Origin: Sequoia sempervirens
Lineage: Eukaryota > Streptophyta > Pinopsida > Cupressales > Cupressaceae
NCBI GenBank assembly: GCA_007258455.2
Contig: VDFB02193867.1
Coordinates: 566,831,742-566,895,741, forward strand
DNA: 64,000 bases
Reading direction: 5' to 3'
Shown here: positions 11,880 to 23,159 of the stretch, piece after piece
How the letters are laid out: every line of letters starts with the position of its first letter
How positions within the stretch are numbered: position 1 is the stretch's first letter
Position numbers and translations under genes: made by a program
The notes under the pieces: generated by a model
Told to the model about the DNA's origin: nothing
The model's input: the letters and a program-made list of their open reading frames with translations, nothing else
Databases searched by the model: none

Positions 11880-12200
11880 AAATGATGATATGATATGAGA
11901 TGGATGAGATTGATGATGTGATATGTTGTAATTATGGAATGGATGATTTATGATGATGATGTGAATGCACGATGGATGCATGATGGATGCATGATGGATG
12001 TATTGGTGATGATGATTAACTATTTATGCTGTGATGTTAGTGCAGAAGACATTAGATGATGACAAGAGGGTCCAACAAGCCAACATTATGAGAGATGATG
12101 ATGAGAAATGATGATGAGAAAATGGATGATAATTAGAGATGATGATGATAGATGATGATAATGATGATATATGATGATGATGATAAATGATGATGATTTT
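11880..12200. repeat. GAT-rich simple repeat
   Basis: Irregular GATGAT and ATGATG runs, with short local duplications near 11965-12000. R3 has a shorter version at about 37755-38080. Confidence 0.7.
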
Positions 12201-12929
12201 CTTATCAAGGATTGGGATTTTAAAAGGGCTACTTACCTTATGTTTGATAACACACATAGGCACAATGCATCAAGGTAAAAAGAACCAGGATGGCATTGTG
12301 CCTAGTGCGATGGACTTTGACTTGACAAACAGATAGGAGTATTCTTGTTCACACTTGACATACGGAAACCTTGCTAGGGCATACCTAACAAAGCAAGTAT
12401 TCGCCAAGTTATTTTACAAGAATGTCCAACAAGCATAGCAAACAAAAGATAATGATCGTTGCCCCATTCCTATCTCTCTAAATCCTTCATTCGGATATCA
12501 TCAAGAGGTCCTTGGAATGAGCGCAATAAGATAAATCAAAAGAAAAGATCAAGTACGCAAAAAGACAATGTTCTTCATACCTTTAGCCAAAGGGATGTGT
12601 TTTGATAGGATAAGGATCCAGGGTGATATCCAAAATGATGCCCATTGTCGAAATGATATATCCTAGGACATGCATTGTATAGGATGATGATGGTTTGATA
12701 AGTTGATTGATAGGCTGTTAATATAAGGTTGATTGGCATGTCTAAAAATGATCAAGATTTTGATTTTGTGTTTAACAGTTTTGTTGTTTGCTTTTGGTTT
12801 TACGATTGAAGCTTGCTTTTGCTGATTGTTGTGATTGTTTCTATTTGCATTGCCAAAGCTTGAAGGTGATGATCAGTTTATTATGGATGATTGATTATTT
12901 TGAGTGAAAGCAAAATGAGACAGATGGAT

Positions 12930-13165
12930 TTTTTCAAATATTTGGATGTTTTTGACATTTTTAAATGTTTTTGAGGCTGTTTTTGGGTTTTGGATTTTTA
13001 AAATGTTTTTTGATTTTGATGTTTTTTTGAATATTTTTGGATTTTGATTTTTTTTGAATGTTTTTGGATTTTGATGTCTTTTTGAATGTTTTTGGATTTT
13101 GATGTCTTTCAAATGTTTTTGGATTTTCATGTTTTTTGAATGTTTTTAGATTTTGATGTCTCAGG
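12930..13165. repeat. Tandem TTTTTGGATTTTGATG-type repeat in R2
   Basis: Seven or more degenerate units of about 25-35 bp built on TTTGAATGTTTTTGGATTTTG. The minus strand reads through as Lys/Asn/Gln-rich peptide (repeats of QNPKTFKK type), which is probably a by-product of the repeat. The same array with different copy number is in R3 at 38830-39090. Confidence 0.75.
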
Positions 13166-13404
13166 GGTTGATCAAATATTTAGCCTTGCCTACGTTTAAG
13201 CTCAAAGATGACGTAGTTCAGATTCCAATGTTTTTGATGTTTTTGATTTTTTGAATGTTTTTTTTGGATTTTTGACATGTTTTGGATGTTTTTTGGATTT
13301 TCGCATGATTTTGACGATTTGGATATGATATGTGTGACGATATCAGTTCTCTGTTTGAGATTTTGTTGAAAACCAAGCTAAGGTTGGTTGATCGAATCAA
13401 TGGA

Positions 13405-13525
13405 TTGATGATGATGATAACATTGTTGAGGATGCACAAAAATGCAAGGATTTGAATGATGATGATTGATGATGATCACATTGTTGAGGATGCACAACAA
13501 TGCAAGGATAGTGTTAACCAACACA
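13405..13525. repeat. Hairpin-forming direct repeats in R2
   Basis: Two units with the core CATTGTTG-aggatgca-CAACAATG, whose 8-bp arms are perfectly complementary, are followed by CAAGGATAGTGTTAACCAAC-like sequence. R3 has three units (39378-39590). The first unit here has one changed base in the right arm. Confidence 0.7.
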
Positions 13526-14465
13526 AGGATATCCTGAGATAATGATTTCTTGATTAGATTCAATTGATCATGATTGATGAAGCTTTTTTTTGGAACAAAA
13601 ATTGTTCAAATGATTTGATGTGACGTTTGAAGGGTGTGTTAGATGCAATTGATAGTGATTATTTGTATTGATGTTCGATGAAAGATGGAGTTTGATAAGG
13701 AATTTTTTCTCATCAAAAATATGCCATGGGATATGATTTGGATTTTGGATCACAAATGATTTGACCAATTTGGTTTCACATTTTTCAATGTTTGGATCGC
13801 CACATAAGCGAAAGGATACATATCAAGATTTATTTCTGAAGCAAGATGTAAATACCTGCCCCCAGTGTCTAGCAATGTATGGAGTGCGATGGATGGATGC
13901 TCGGATAAGTGTACGAATGGATGGATATGGATTATCTTGTAATAAGATAAGGTGTTTGGATAAAGAATGCTTCAATGGATAATGCTTCATGGCTCAGATA
14001 ATGTTGCATAGGATAGGATCAATGAAAATGGCCCATGTCAAAATGTTTACCATAAGCAAGTGTAAAGTGTGCCCCAAATTCTCATCAAGATCAAGATAAA
14101 TCAGATGATGGACGCAAATGGATGAAAACGGATTAGATAATGGTTCATGGATGAATGGATTTATTATGGATGGGATGAGATGCTTCCTTCGAACTAGCAC
14201 ACATAGATGCTTGATTCTACACATGATGCCTATTTGCTAGGTTTTCATCATGGTCTTGGCCAAAGCACCGCCCATGCCATTTTCACTAGAGGACGATTTT
14301 TTTCTCTTTACTGTTTTCAATCCTTTTTCTGATTTTTTTGGATTTTCATGATTTTTTTATTTTTTTGTATTTTTCTGAAAGATTTTAAGCTCATGTTGAA
14401 TCACAAGGTGTTGTTGATGTAGATTCCCCTGTCATGATGTGCCATCGATATCCTGCTTGAAGGAG

Positions 14466-14999
14466 CTACTTTGCTAAGATACATGCACTTGAATGCAACT
14501 TTTGGGATTCTTGATTTGCTTCATTGATACCGGAGTTGACTTTGTCTTTGTGCACACATCGCGATAGATTTCCTTCTGAATCCTTATGATGAAGGATTGT
14601 TGCTAATACACGGTCAATGTAAGAATTGGATATTATGCATGGAGGCATGGATGGAGTGTGTTTAGGGATAAGAAATGGATTGGTTGACAGTTTGGAACCT
14701 TTGACTCTCCAAACTTGGGAAGATGAGCAATGATGGGTGGATACAAAAGTGTGCATGGAATTAGGACCAATTGCTTGATATACCTTGTACGTTGCTTGAA
14801 AAGCTTGCTTTTTCTTTTGCAGACATCTTTCATGGATACTTAAATTCCCATTTTTATTTTGCCCCATAGTTTCTTTGACTGATGGAGTTTGATAGGGATA
14901 ATCTTTCTTTGTATTCTTTGGTATCCATATGTTTTTGATTTGTCCATTATGCTTTCCAGCTTCTTTTCCTTTGATAACATTCTTCGTACTTTGATTCAA
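14466..14999 (-). CDS. R2-family ORF of unknown function, conserved in R3
   Basis: 177 codons open on the minus strand. It is Lys- and Ser-rich, with a hydrophilic N-terminal half and a C-terminal half that looks helical (roughly residues 100-175). I recognise no domain. The homologous R3 ORF (40991-40455, 178 codons) shares long identical stretches in the last 100 residues, for example IPKHTPSMPP and HKDKVNSGI, and keeps the frame without a shift. That conservation between two insertions suggests a real product of this family. In element order it is the last ORF before the 3' LTR. Confidence 0.5.
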   Translation of the reverse strand: MNQSTKNVIKGKEAGKHNGQIKNIWIPKNTKKDYPYQTPSVKETMGQNKNGNLSIHERCLQKKKQAFQATYKVYQAIGPNSMHTFVSTHHCSSSQVWRVKGSKLSTNPFLIPKHTPSMPPCIISNSYIDRVLATILHHKDSEGNLSRCVHKDKVNSGINEANQESQKLHSSACILAK

Positions 15000-15341
15000 A
15001 TATTTCCTTTGATGTTGGTCCTAATTCATGGATGGGGTGATGGGTGGATGAAGATTCATGACATGACTGGTTGTAGTATTGGCATTGATTTCACCATAAG
15101 GATTCTTCATTCTCCCTATGTTAATGTTTTCTTGAGACATAGTTGCCCCCAGTATTGTGGAAGTAGTACCTTCATGCCTTGATTCTACCTATTCTAAGAG
15201 CTCTTGTTTACAATGCATTTTCTGATAAATGACCACCATAGGTGATATTTCAATTTGTTGCTCCGCTAACTCTGGATGTTCTATCTGACTTGTTTCCTTG
15301 AGTGGATAATGATGGATATCTTTATTCATGATGTCCTCAAT

Positions 15342-16289
15342 CTAAATTTGGGACATATTTGATCTTGACATTGACAACTCTATTTGATTGTAGGAGTTAA
15401 GAATCTGCTCTTTTTGTGTAACAAAATTTTGTTCTAGATGAAGATCATCTACGTGTCTATCCATACAAAGCATCTCATGGGTAGATGGAGGAGTATGTGG
15501 CACATGGATATGATCATCCTGCATAGATAGGAGAGTGTCCATTAGATTGTTGTAGTATCTTGAAGATACAAATTCTTGATCTTGAATGATTTCAAAGTTG
15601 CTTTCGACATGCTTTGGATCAAGTTCCTGACATGGATCCATTTCAAAGGATGGATTGCTTACAAAGGATTCTTGGATGTCGTCATTAGACATGCTAAGTG
15701 GCTCAATATCTTTTTGATCTTTGAGTGTATTTGGATCAAGTGTAGAGTTCAGGGTTCCTTCGGTATCTATAACCATGCGGTCAAAGGGGATCAACATGTT
15801 TTGAAAAGGACCATTGCTAGACTTTGGTGAAATATTTTGATCATGCTTTGGAATAAATTCTTGAGATATGTCCTCTAACTCATAAGGCAATATAGAGACA
15901 TTTTCAACATGATCATAGGTGAACTGATTGTGCATTATGTCAATTGGATCAAATAATCCGAACACTCCTTGAAAGAGATCACTAAAAAGTGGCTCTTGAT
16001 GTATGGTGAGTTGATCATCGGATTGTGTAGATACATCCTCAATGTGCTCCTCGATGGAGAGGTTTTGATCATTGTTTTTGACAATTGCGGTGGGGAGATT
16101 GTGAATGTCTTCGACCATAGAGTCAAGTGATGTTGATATTTCTTGAATTGGCTCATTGTCAAGTTTTGTTGGTGGATTTTGATCATGATTCAAAATTGAC
16201 TCTTGACATATGTCGATTTGATCATTGGATGAAGTAAATGTGTGCTCAGTGATGGATTGATCTTGATTCTTGTTTTCAATAGTTGTCAT
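15342..16289 (-). CDS. R2 long acidic ORF of unknown function
   Basis: 315 codons, the longest ORF of R2. Rich in Asp, Glu, Gln, Asn, Ile and Ser, with loosely repeated segments of the type DQxxSIEEH, HDQNxxP and PFDxMV. This points to internal duplication and a probably disordered protein. There is no zinc knuckle, protease or transmembrane segment. It follows the ORF at 16341-17437 with a 50-bp gap. R3 is truncated before this region, so conservation cannot be tested here. Confidence 0.45.
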   Translation of the reverse strand: MTTIENKNQDQSITEHTFTSSNDQIDICQESILNHDQNPPTKLDNEPIQEISTSLDSMVEDIHNLPTAIVKNNDQNLSIEEHIEDVSTQSDDQLTIHQEPLFSDLFQGVFGLFDPIDIMHNQFTYDHVENVSILPYELEDISQEFIPKHDQNISPKSSNGPFQNMLIPFDRMVIDTEGTLNSTLDPNTLKDQKDIEPLSMSNDDIQESFVSNPSFEMDPCQELDPKHVESNFEIIQDQEFVSSRYYNNLMDTLLSMQDDHIHVPHTPPSTHEMLCMDRHVDDLHLEQNFVTQKEQILNSYNQIELSMSRSNMSQI

Positions 16290-16340
16290 CTTTTGTGTTT
16301 GTGCTCGTGTTGGTTGGGTAGCTTGAGAGGCTTGCGCAAC

Positions 16341-17437
16341 TTAAGATTGTTGAAGCCCTTGTTGGTAGGCTTGATGTGCTTTTAGTGTGATGCTACGATA
16401 TTGACTTATTGCACTTGGTTTTGGTGGTAGTGGTGGTGTATTTGGAATCGTGTTGGATGTAGTGACAAGTGATTGAGATACACTTGGAGTGATAGTGAGT
16501 GTTTGAGATGTGATGGGCATGATAGTGGTGGTTGGAATGATTGAAGGGATAGTAATGGTTGGAATGAACAAGGTGATAGGTCCTTGGGAGACCGTATTTT
16601 GATTTGGGATCAATGTTGTTGTTTGATTAGATACCATCCATTGGTGTGATGTTGATGGTATATTCAAAATATTTGACGTGATGGTTTGATTGATGTTAGG
16701 TGGATTGATTTGGGTGGATTGATTGGTGCTAGGTAAAGGGGGAACCCTAAACCAAGGAATGATGTTGGTAATAATGGTGGAGATTTCCCTTGGCGCAATG
16801 CCTTAACTATTTTGGAAAGTGCAGCAATTTGATGTGGCCAATTTTGTTCTTGATTTTGATCTTGACTCCCTTGATATAGTTGATTAGGCTCTTGTTTAAG
16901 CAAATTTGGAGTGTGTAGTTGTGTTTGATTTTGGACAATATTTTGATTTGTGATGACACCCAGATTTGGCATGATGGGTTGAAATTGACCATTGTTCATG
17001 TTTGGAATATTCTTATGATTTTCAAATGTATCCATCCCAAAGTTTGTTGGATTCATGTTTCGAAAACTTGTACTTGGTACATTCTCCATTAGCATGTAGG
17101 TATTTGATGGGATGACATTCATTTGAAGGCTCATGCATTGATTGTTTAGTTGATAGACTTGTAGGTTTGGATTTAGATCTATCATTGGGAAATGTGTTCC
17201 AATCTTTGATTTAGGAATATTCACACTTGTTGTGCCATTGAAATTTGTTGAAGGTAATGGTCCCATGTATGGTTCATATAGATGTGAGTGTTGAGAATCA
17301 ATTGACGTTGTAAGGCTTTGATAACTTATTTGACTTGGGTTACTTATGATGAATGGATCAAGTTTATATTCCATGTTCTCCTTGTGTTTTGACCTTGTTG
17401 CAAAAGTGACCTCTAGGGTTCTTAAGACCAATGACAA
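16341..17437 (-). CDS. R2 Asn/Pro-rich ORF pair of unknown function
   Basis: Two minus-strand ORFs overlap by 4 bp: 17437-16664 (257 codons) and 16667-16341 (108 codons). The first is rich in Asn, Pro, Gln, Met and Ser. The second is a Thr/Ile/Pro-rich tract ending in a PPLPPKPSAISQY-like segment. The overlap suggests one original ORF with a frameshift. They sit where gag would be, but no Gag domain or CCHC box is visible. Confidence 0.4.
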
Positions 17438-20190
17438 GATGAAGGATGAATGGTGTAAATGATATGGATGATGAACATTTAGGGACTTTGGATCAATGCT
17501 AGACTTAGGGCTTGATTTTTGATTGGTTTGATTTGGATGATGAACTTGTAAACCCTAGGATGTTGGATGTGATCTTAGGATGAACTTGTTCAAGGGATTG
17601 CTGATTTAATTAAATGTATGAGAAAGGATGCATTCCCACACACCTAATTAAACAAATGATTTTTATTTGATGATTTACCCAAGCTTAGAATGATTTTTCC
17701 AATGATCTAAAGTTGTTTGTGGGATGGATTTTGATAAGTGTTTGAGATGGATAAAGTGTTTGATTTGATCGTAAGAGACTTAGAGAGACTTTGTTTACTA
17801 GGCCAAGGTATTGAAGAACGCACTTTTCTCTAAGAGCAATCAAAAGACCAATATGACCAAAAGATATCAAGCACATGTGTGGGGTCCAATTTGTTATCTT
17901 TGCTTAATGAGTACTTTTTACCACAAACACATTTCTTGATTAGGTTTCAAACTAAATGTCCAATGTCACAACTTCTTTTGGTCCCACAAAGTGCTATGTG
18001 GAAGTTCCAAGAAATCATGACAAGGGTTGCCTAATGTTGACCTTTGTAAGAGCAAATTAAGATGTAAACCCAATTACTTAGAAACCTCTAAGGACATAAT
18101 CCTAAGGGTAAGCAATAGTTCTTAGGTTTTTTTCAAAGGTATTTTCTCTAACTAAGGGGTTTTAAATTTTGATGATGATGTTGAATGTTGGTTTTCCAAT
18201 GTTTTCGATAAACACACTGTGTTTTCAAATAAGCAATGTAACATCCTAGCTCAATTGGTACGTTTTTCTTGGTGGGCTTGGCTCATGCCATTCGTAGTAG
18301 AAGAGATTACTTTACATGCAACCAAGGACAAAATATAAAGGTATGTTAAGAATGAAGTCTTAACCTCTATATTTCGACCAAGATCGGACATGGCAAGTAA
18401 CTTCTTGGAATCTAAGTTCCAATGCACCACTTTGATAAACTCATTAGATGGACTGGATGGAAACTACAAACAAGGTTCTTAATGACACAACATCGGGGAC
18501 ATGGCACCTTGCGAGCATCCAGCAAGCCACTAAAGGCTTTAATCAATCCTACTAGGGGCTCTTATACATTTTACGGTAGTACCCCATTCTGAAAGACATT
18601 GTATGGCTAAGGCCTACATACCATGAGGACTTGACAATTTAGTCTTATCCATTTGTATACTGGCCCGAATGAAAAACCGGTTGGAGTCACCTTCGAGTTC
18701 TCCTTTCGGATGTGTCTCTTAGGTAGGCCCCTCTAAAGGTAAACAATGGTGAGCAAGCACATCTGTAGTTTGATTGACCTTTGTTTAGAAATAAAGGGAG
18801 AACACATGCGATATACCTAACTCACACTCGCAAAGTGTTTTGTTCAATTTTAAACCCAAATCAAAGTGTGGAGGAAATATTTTATGCAACCTAATGTCAT
18901 CAAAAAGACTTTTGATTCTCAAGATTGCCGTGAGGAGCGAGAGAAGCACATACGCCTTTTTAGATGAGATTATTTTGCATAAAAGATTACAAAACACGAA
19001 AAACACATGTTCATTTTAGCCTCAAAGAAATGATTTGATTCGTTTTAAAGCACCAAATGAAGTGTGAGAAATTGCTTTGTTAATTTTAGTCCAAATGTAA
19101 AAGACTAGTCAATTTCTAGTGTTCAATTTTAATCAATTTTGAAAAAAAAAATCAATCATTAATCCCCAAATTGATCAAATTGGTGTAAAAGAGAAAGAAA
19201 AACTTGGATTCTCTAATTGTGATAAGAATTTAAAAATTCTCTTTCAAGTTCAATTCTTGATTCTCCAACTCAAAGATTAATTCTTCAAATAGTGTTTTCT
19301 ATGCTTCAATTTTGTTTTCAAGTTCCATGTGCAAATCTGCAAGATAAAAACATATGAGAATTAATTGTTAAGTAACAAATCAAAAAATAAATATTGAAAG
19401 AAGATAAATTTCAAAGATGTGATCAATTTAATAATAATGATGTCTAATTTCAATATTGGTCAATTCAAGTTTAATAGCCACTTCAAAAGTGATTGTGATC
19501 CTTTAATCCCAATGCCCTCATTTTTCATGCAAACCCTACAAAACAAAAGGTCAAATCCAAAAAATAAAAATTCCCACCATAGAAATGGAAAAATTCAAAA
19601 GATTGTATGCTAATTTCAATAGTTGGAACACTCCAAAGGAAAATAATACAAACTATATACCCACCATTGCTTCCTTTAATAGAGATCAAAATCAAAATTT
19701 GAAATAAATAATGCTCTGCCATATGTCATCTTGCCTACAATGGTTACTAATATAATGACCAAAAAATATTAGTTATTTAATGCATTTGATGTGAGAGCAA
19801 GTATTTAAGGTGATTGTATATATGTAGAGAATCAATATTAAATGATTCTTTCCTCCTAGGGTGCCAGGGAAAGAAAAGGAAAACAATATCAATAAAAGAT
19901 ATGGCGCTAAAACAGTCAGAACACCAACCAATGCATAGCAAGTTTCAGTTTCTATGCATTTAATCGAAAGACACCACTGCAAGAATAACTTAACTATCGC
20001 TGTCAGAGACAATCCACTGTGAGATCTTATGCTAGTAAAATAATTAATTGTTAGTTGAAAAATATACGTGCCAGTAAAATTGATCGTAATAACTTACTTC
20101 AATGCCCAACACAGGAGATACATTATCATAGCCGTGATTACCATGTGTAGCTGTGTTGGACGCTAGTCTGAGTATTTAGCTACTGCCATA
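17438..20190 (-). other. R2 interior without recognisable gene
   Basis: 2.75 kb with only short ORFs. It would be leader or untranslated sequence of R2 in element orientation. A TAGCTCAATTGGTA stretch near 18248 resembles a tRNA A box, but no B box follows. Confidence 0.4.
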
Positions 20191-20254
20191 AACAAAAGAT
20201 GCCTCACCCCAAAGTGAATAGTCCTCAAAATGTAATGAGGAGGAGCCTGCCATT

Positions 20255-20790
20255 ACAGCTACAACAACCCTATCAGATGGATGTCAAACATAATAAAAGC
20301 ATAGACAAGGTGCATGAATTGTTTCATGATATGACTCGAAGAAACATGGTCCAAGAGTTGCAATTATTGCAAAATATACAAAAAATGGGTGTGTTGCGGA
20401 GGCTTTAGAAACTGCCTTAAGATTCTTCAAATCTATCTTAATTCTACGCATGGGTTTGCAAAAAAAATTTCATTTCGTATGATATGTAGGTGTAAGGTCA
20501 AATTCCAAACATAGACTAATAGATATGTATGCAAGATGAGGAAGTATAGAGAAGGTCTTTCAATTATTTTGACAAAATGCTTCAAAGAAACGTGTTATGG
20601 AGTGCATTGATTGCAGGATATGCACAAAATAGAGCAGTAGACAAGGCTCTAAAACTTTCAAGCAAACTGCATTTGGCGGATGTAACATCAAATGAAAAGG
20701 CTCTAAACATTCAACTAAATGTGTTTGGTAAACTGTAAAAGCGTATTCATGGCTATCTTGTGTCAGGCTGTTGCAGATCATGTGTGAGGT
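20255..20790 (+). pseudogene. PPR-protein gene fragment inside R2
   Basis: Translation, allowing frameshifts, gives consecutive pentatricopeptide signatures: IDKVHELFHDMTRRNMV near 20295-20350, then LIDMYAR(stop)GSIEKVFQLF near 20515-20572, then FDKMLQRNVLWSALIAGYAQN with VDKALKL, and finally KRIHGYLVSG near 20740-20770. This is the order seen in plant PLS-class PPR proteins (organelle RNA processing). It has at least three stops or shifts and both ends are missing. It runs opposite to R2 transcription. It is a captured host fragment, not a functional gene. Confidence 0.8.
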
Positions 20791-20887
20791 GCATAATAAG
20801 CCACGTACGCCTATGATATGGATGGGTATGCCAGCGAAATAAATGCATTCTTTTGTTCTTAGAGACTTTCAAGCTTATGCATTTAGC

Positions 20888-21235
20888 GGGCATAAAGATC
20901 TCTACCTAGGGACATTCAGTACCCAAGAGGAAGCAACAAAAGCCTACAATATTGTAGCCAATCAAGTTCTGTGGCATCAATGTTGTAACCAATTTTGATA
21001 TCAACAAATATGACGTGAAAGTGATATGTTCAAGTACCACCTTGGTCATAGTATATTTAGTGAAACATAACAAAGCAATGGATCGCTCTACTGAGCCTAG
21101 TATAGATAGCCCTCCGCTTCAACTACAAGCCAGGTATAACAACAGCAACAACATTAACAGTAATACTAAATATCTTGACAAGAGTAGTAGTAAGAATGCT
21201 ACTAATGGGGAAAAATTTTTGTGTGAAATGTAATC
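20888..21235 (+). pseudogene. AINTEGUMENTA-like AP2 domain fragment inside R2
   Basis: GHKDLYLGTFSTQEEATKAY is read from 20888. After a frameshift near 20980 the frame continues NVVTNFDINKYDVK, then a Ser/Thr stretch and KHNKAMD. These are the hallmarks of the second AP2 repeat of AINTEGUMENTA/PLETHORA-type transcription factors and the segment just after it. The first AP2 repeat and the linker are absent. The Asn/Ser-rich tail to 21235 fits the low-complexity C-terminal region of these proteins. It lies about 100 bp after the PPR fragment on the same strand. Confidence 0.8.
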
Positions 21236-21817
21236 TCATGGAACACAATGAAAGCTCTGTCAGACATCACAAAAGAACTGTTAAACAAAAGACACCAGAC
21301 ATCACAAAGACCAAGACCATAAAATCACTATTAAAACCACTGAGAGATAAATTGATGCCAGTGTACTTCTTTCTGTTGCAGAGCGTATCTATACCATAGA
21401 ATTACACAATCTAGTGGGTAAATGTTTGTGGACTTGACTCTTTCTCAAAAGATCATTGTCTATGCTTGAATGAGGACTGGTCTGTATTTGGAGACTGTCA
21501 ACAATAGTTTGTTAGGCAGCCATAAGAACCTTTCAAATGACTCTTTACGTTACTTGTAGAACAAAGCATTTACTGAAGTAACTTTTTTAGGAAGCCATTT
21601 ATTCGACAAAGATTAAAGCTTGAATAGAAACAAAGATAGTCCTTATCTATGGCATGAAGCTTGGAGCTTGTATAAAATTAGACAAAGACTTTTACCCTTC
21701 TATCTAAATGTCTGAATTGATATTAAATCATAAAGAGACTTTGCAATCCTTATTTAAAGCATCAATCAATCTTATGTAAACAGAAATAGAGAAAATGCAT
21801 GAACAAAAATAGAGACA

Positions 21818-21835
21818 GCCCTCCTTCTAGCGCCA
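21818..21835 (-). promoter_or_regulatory. R2 primer-binding site
   Basis: On the minus strand TGGCGCTAGAAGGAGGG starts five bases after the LTR end (ACCACA at 21840). The TGG start and position fit a tRNA primer site; I cannot name the tRNA with confidence. Confidence 0.65.
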
Positions 21836-21839
21836 TAAC

Positions 21840-22777
21840 TGTGGTTGCTGAAATCTGCAAATGGTTAGTTTGAAATAAAGTAACATTTCAACATCCCTAT
21901 GGAATAATAAGCCATGTTAATCATGCCATAAATAAAACAATGGAAACCAAATAAAAGCATATAAAAACATGACATTAATCCTATCCCATAGTGGATTGGT
22001 GCTTCTATGGAAAGAAGCCCTTTCCCAATCCTTGATTGATAAGCTAGTGATGAAATTGCTATGGATATGGAGATGATAAATGGACAAGATCAGTTCTCAA
22101 AGAGAATGACCTTGCATCAAGTTGTGGAGATGATGGAGTTGTGGAGGATTTTCTCAAAGATGAAGCTTCTATTTAAGGATTTTCAAAATGCTAAGTGTTG
22201 AAGAGAGACCAATGTGGGACCAAGACTGGACCACTTGTCATCATGTGATAGGCCAATGGATGTGCAAGATTAGGGAAATGTGCCCATGAGAGGGAGAATT
22301 TGAATTCAAATTTGAGAGTAAATGCTAAGTGGGGGACAAGAAAATGAGCAATAAATGCAATGTTGGAGGGACAAATCAACTTTCCTTTGAATTCAAAGTT
22401 GAGGGAATATTCCCCATAAATGCCATGTTGATGGAAAATTTTGGATTGAATAAATCAATAAATTGATTTATATGTGCAAGTGGCTAAATCTAGAGAATGC
22501 AAGTGGGTGAGATTAGCATTAGATCGGGATTAATTAGCTAGGATGATGATTAGGATGAGTTTGACCTCTTTGACTTAGGTATTTGATTTATTTAAATCAA
22601 GAAGGATGGAATATGCATTATGATGGATGTTTGATTTATTTGATTAAAAAGGTTGATGATAAGATCAAGTTTGATTTATTTGATTTAAGCTGATGACTTT
22701 AGGATATTGATAAATAAACTTGATTTATTTATTTGATGAGCGAATGTGATGCATAATGTCAATTTGATGTGTCTACA
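21840..22777 (-). repeat. R2 5' LTR
   Basis: 938 bp partner of 10661-11609. In element orientation it runs from TGTAGACACATC to ACCACA. Confidence 0.9.
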
Positions 22778-22782
22778 AATAA

Positions 22783-23154
22783 AAAATACACTTAATTAAG
22801 CATATGAGAGCATAAAGGGGTCAAATAAAGCATGAAAAAGGGATAAATAGTGAAGATGTGCCTATAAAAGCATGAAAGCTTGTTACAAGACTTTACAACA
22901 CTTCAAAATAGGACTTGTTGATGAATAAAAATGTGATTTTTAGGTGAATTGTAATTAATAGAGTCTAGAAGAATGTAGAAATGTCTTACAAAACTTCACA
23001 ACACCTTCACAAGACATCATTATTTGAATTTTAGTACCTAAATATGCATGTTCAAGCCATGTTACAACATAAAATTAGAGAAAAATAGACAAACAACATG
23101 AAACAAGACATAAAAGGCCATGAAAATGACAAGGGGCCATTTTTCTATGGCACA
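22783..23154 (-). repeat. R1 5' LTR (LTR D), 5' part
   Basis: Continues LTR D after the R2 insertion. It matches 5510-5877 nearly base for base and starts, on the minus strand, TGTGCCATAG at 23154. Confidence 0.8.
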
Positions 23155-23159
23155 TTAAT

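Larger units (their letters stand above)
10661..22777 (-). mobile_element. R2, non-autonomous LTR retrotransposon carrying host-gene fragments
   Basis: Two LTRs in direct orientation (10661-11609 and 21840-22777) differ by only a few percent by eye plus small indels. Both read TGTGGTTGCTG at the low-coordinate end and TGTCTACA at the high end. AATAA flanks the element (10656-10660 and 22778-22782). A polypurine tract abuts the left LTR and a TGGCGC-type primer site abuts the right LTR, so transcription is on the minus strand. The 10.2-kb interior has unknown ORFs (14466-17437) but no protease, RT or integrase motif. It also holds PPR and AP2 fragments in antisense. It is the youngest large insertion in the left stack. 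Confidence 0.9.
1686..23154 (-). mobile_element. R1, minus-strand LTR retrotransposon with LTR-borne palindromes (host of nested insertions)
   Basis: Two LTRs of one family lie in direct orientation: the 3' LTR at 1686-5877 and the 5' LTR at 9413-10660 plus 22783-23154. Both begin TGT and end CA when read on the minus strand, and each measures about 1.62 kb once later insertions are removed. The five bases outside the outer ends are TTAAT on both sides (1681-1685 and 23155-23159), a normal LTR-retrotransposon target duplication. A purine tract lies directly before the 3' LTR. The 3.5-kb interior (5878-9412) shows no protease, RT, RNase H or integrase motif, so the element looks non-autonomous. 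LTR C and D are clearly diverged, so the insertion is old. Confidence 0.8.

Noticed and set aside
12873..13130. Lys/Asn-rich minus-strand ORF
   Set aside because: It is explained by the TTTTTGGATTTTG repeat and changes length with copy number in R3.
18245..18320. tRNA-like A box (TAGCTCAATTGGTA)
   Set aside because: No GGTTCGANTCC B box at the right distance and no cloverleaf arms can be paired.
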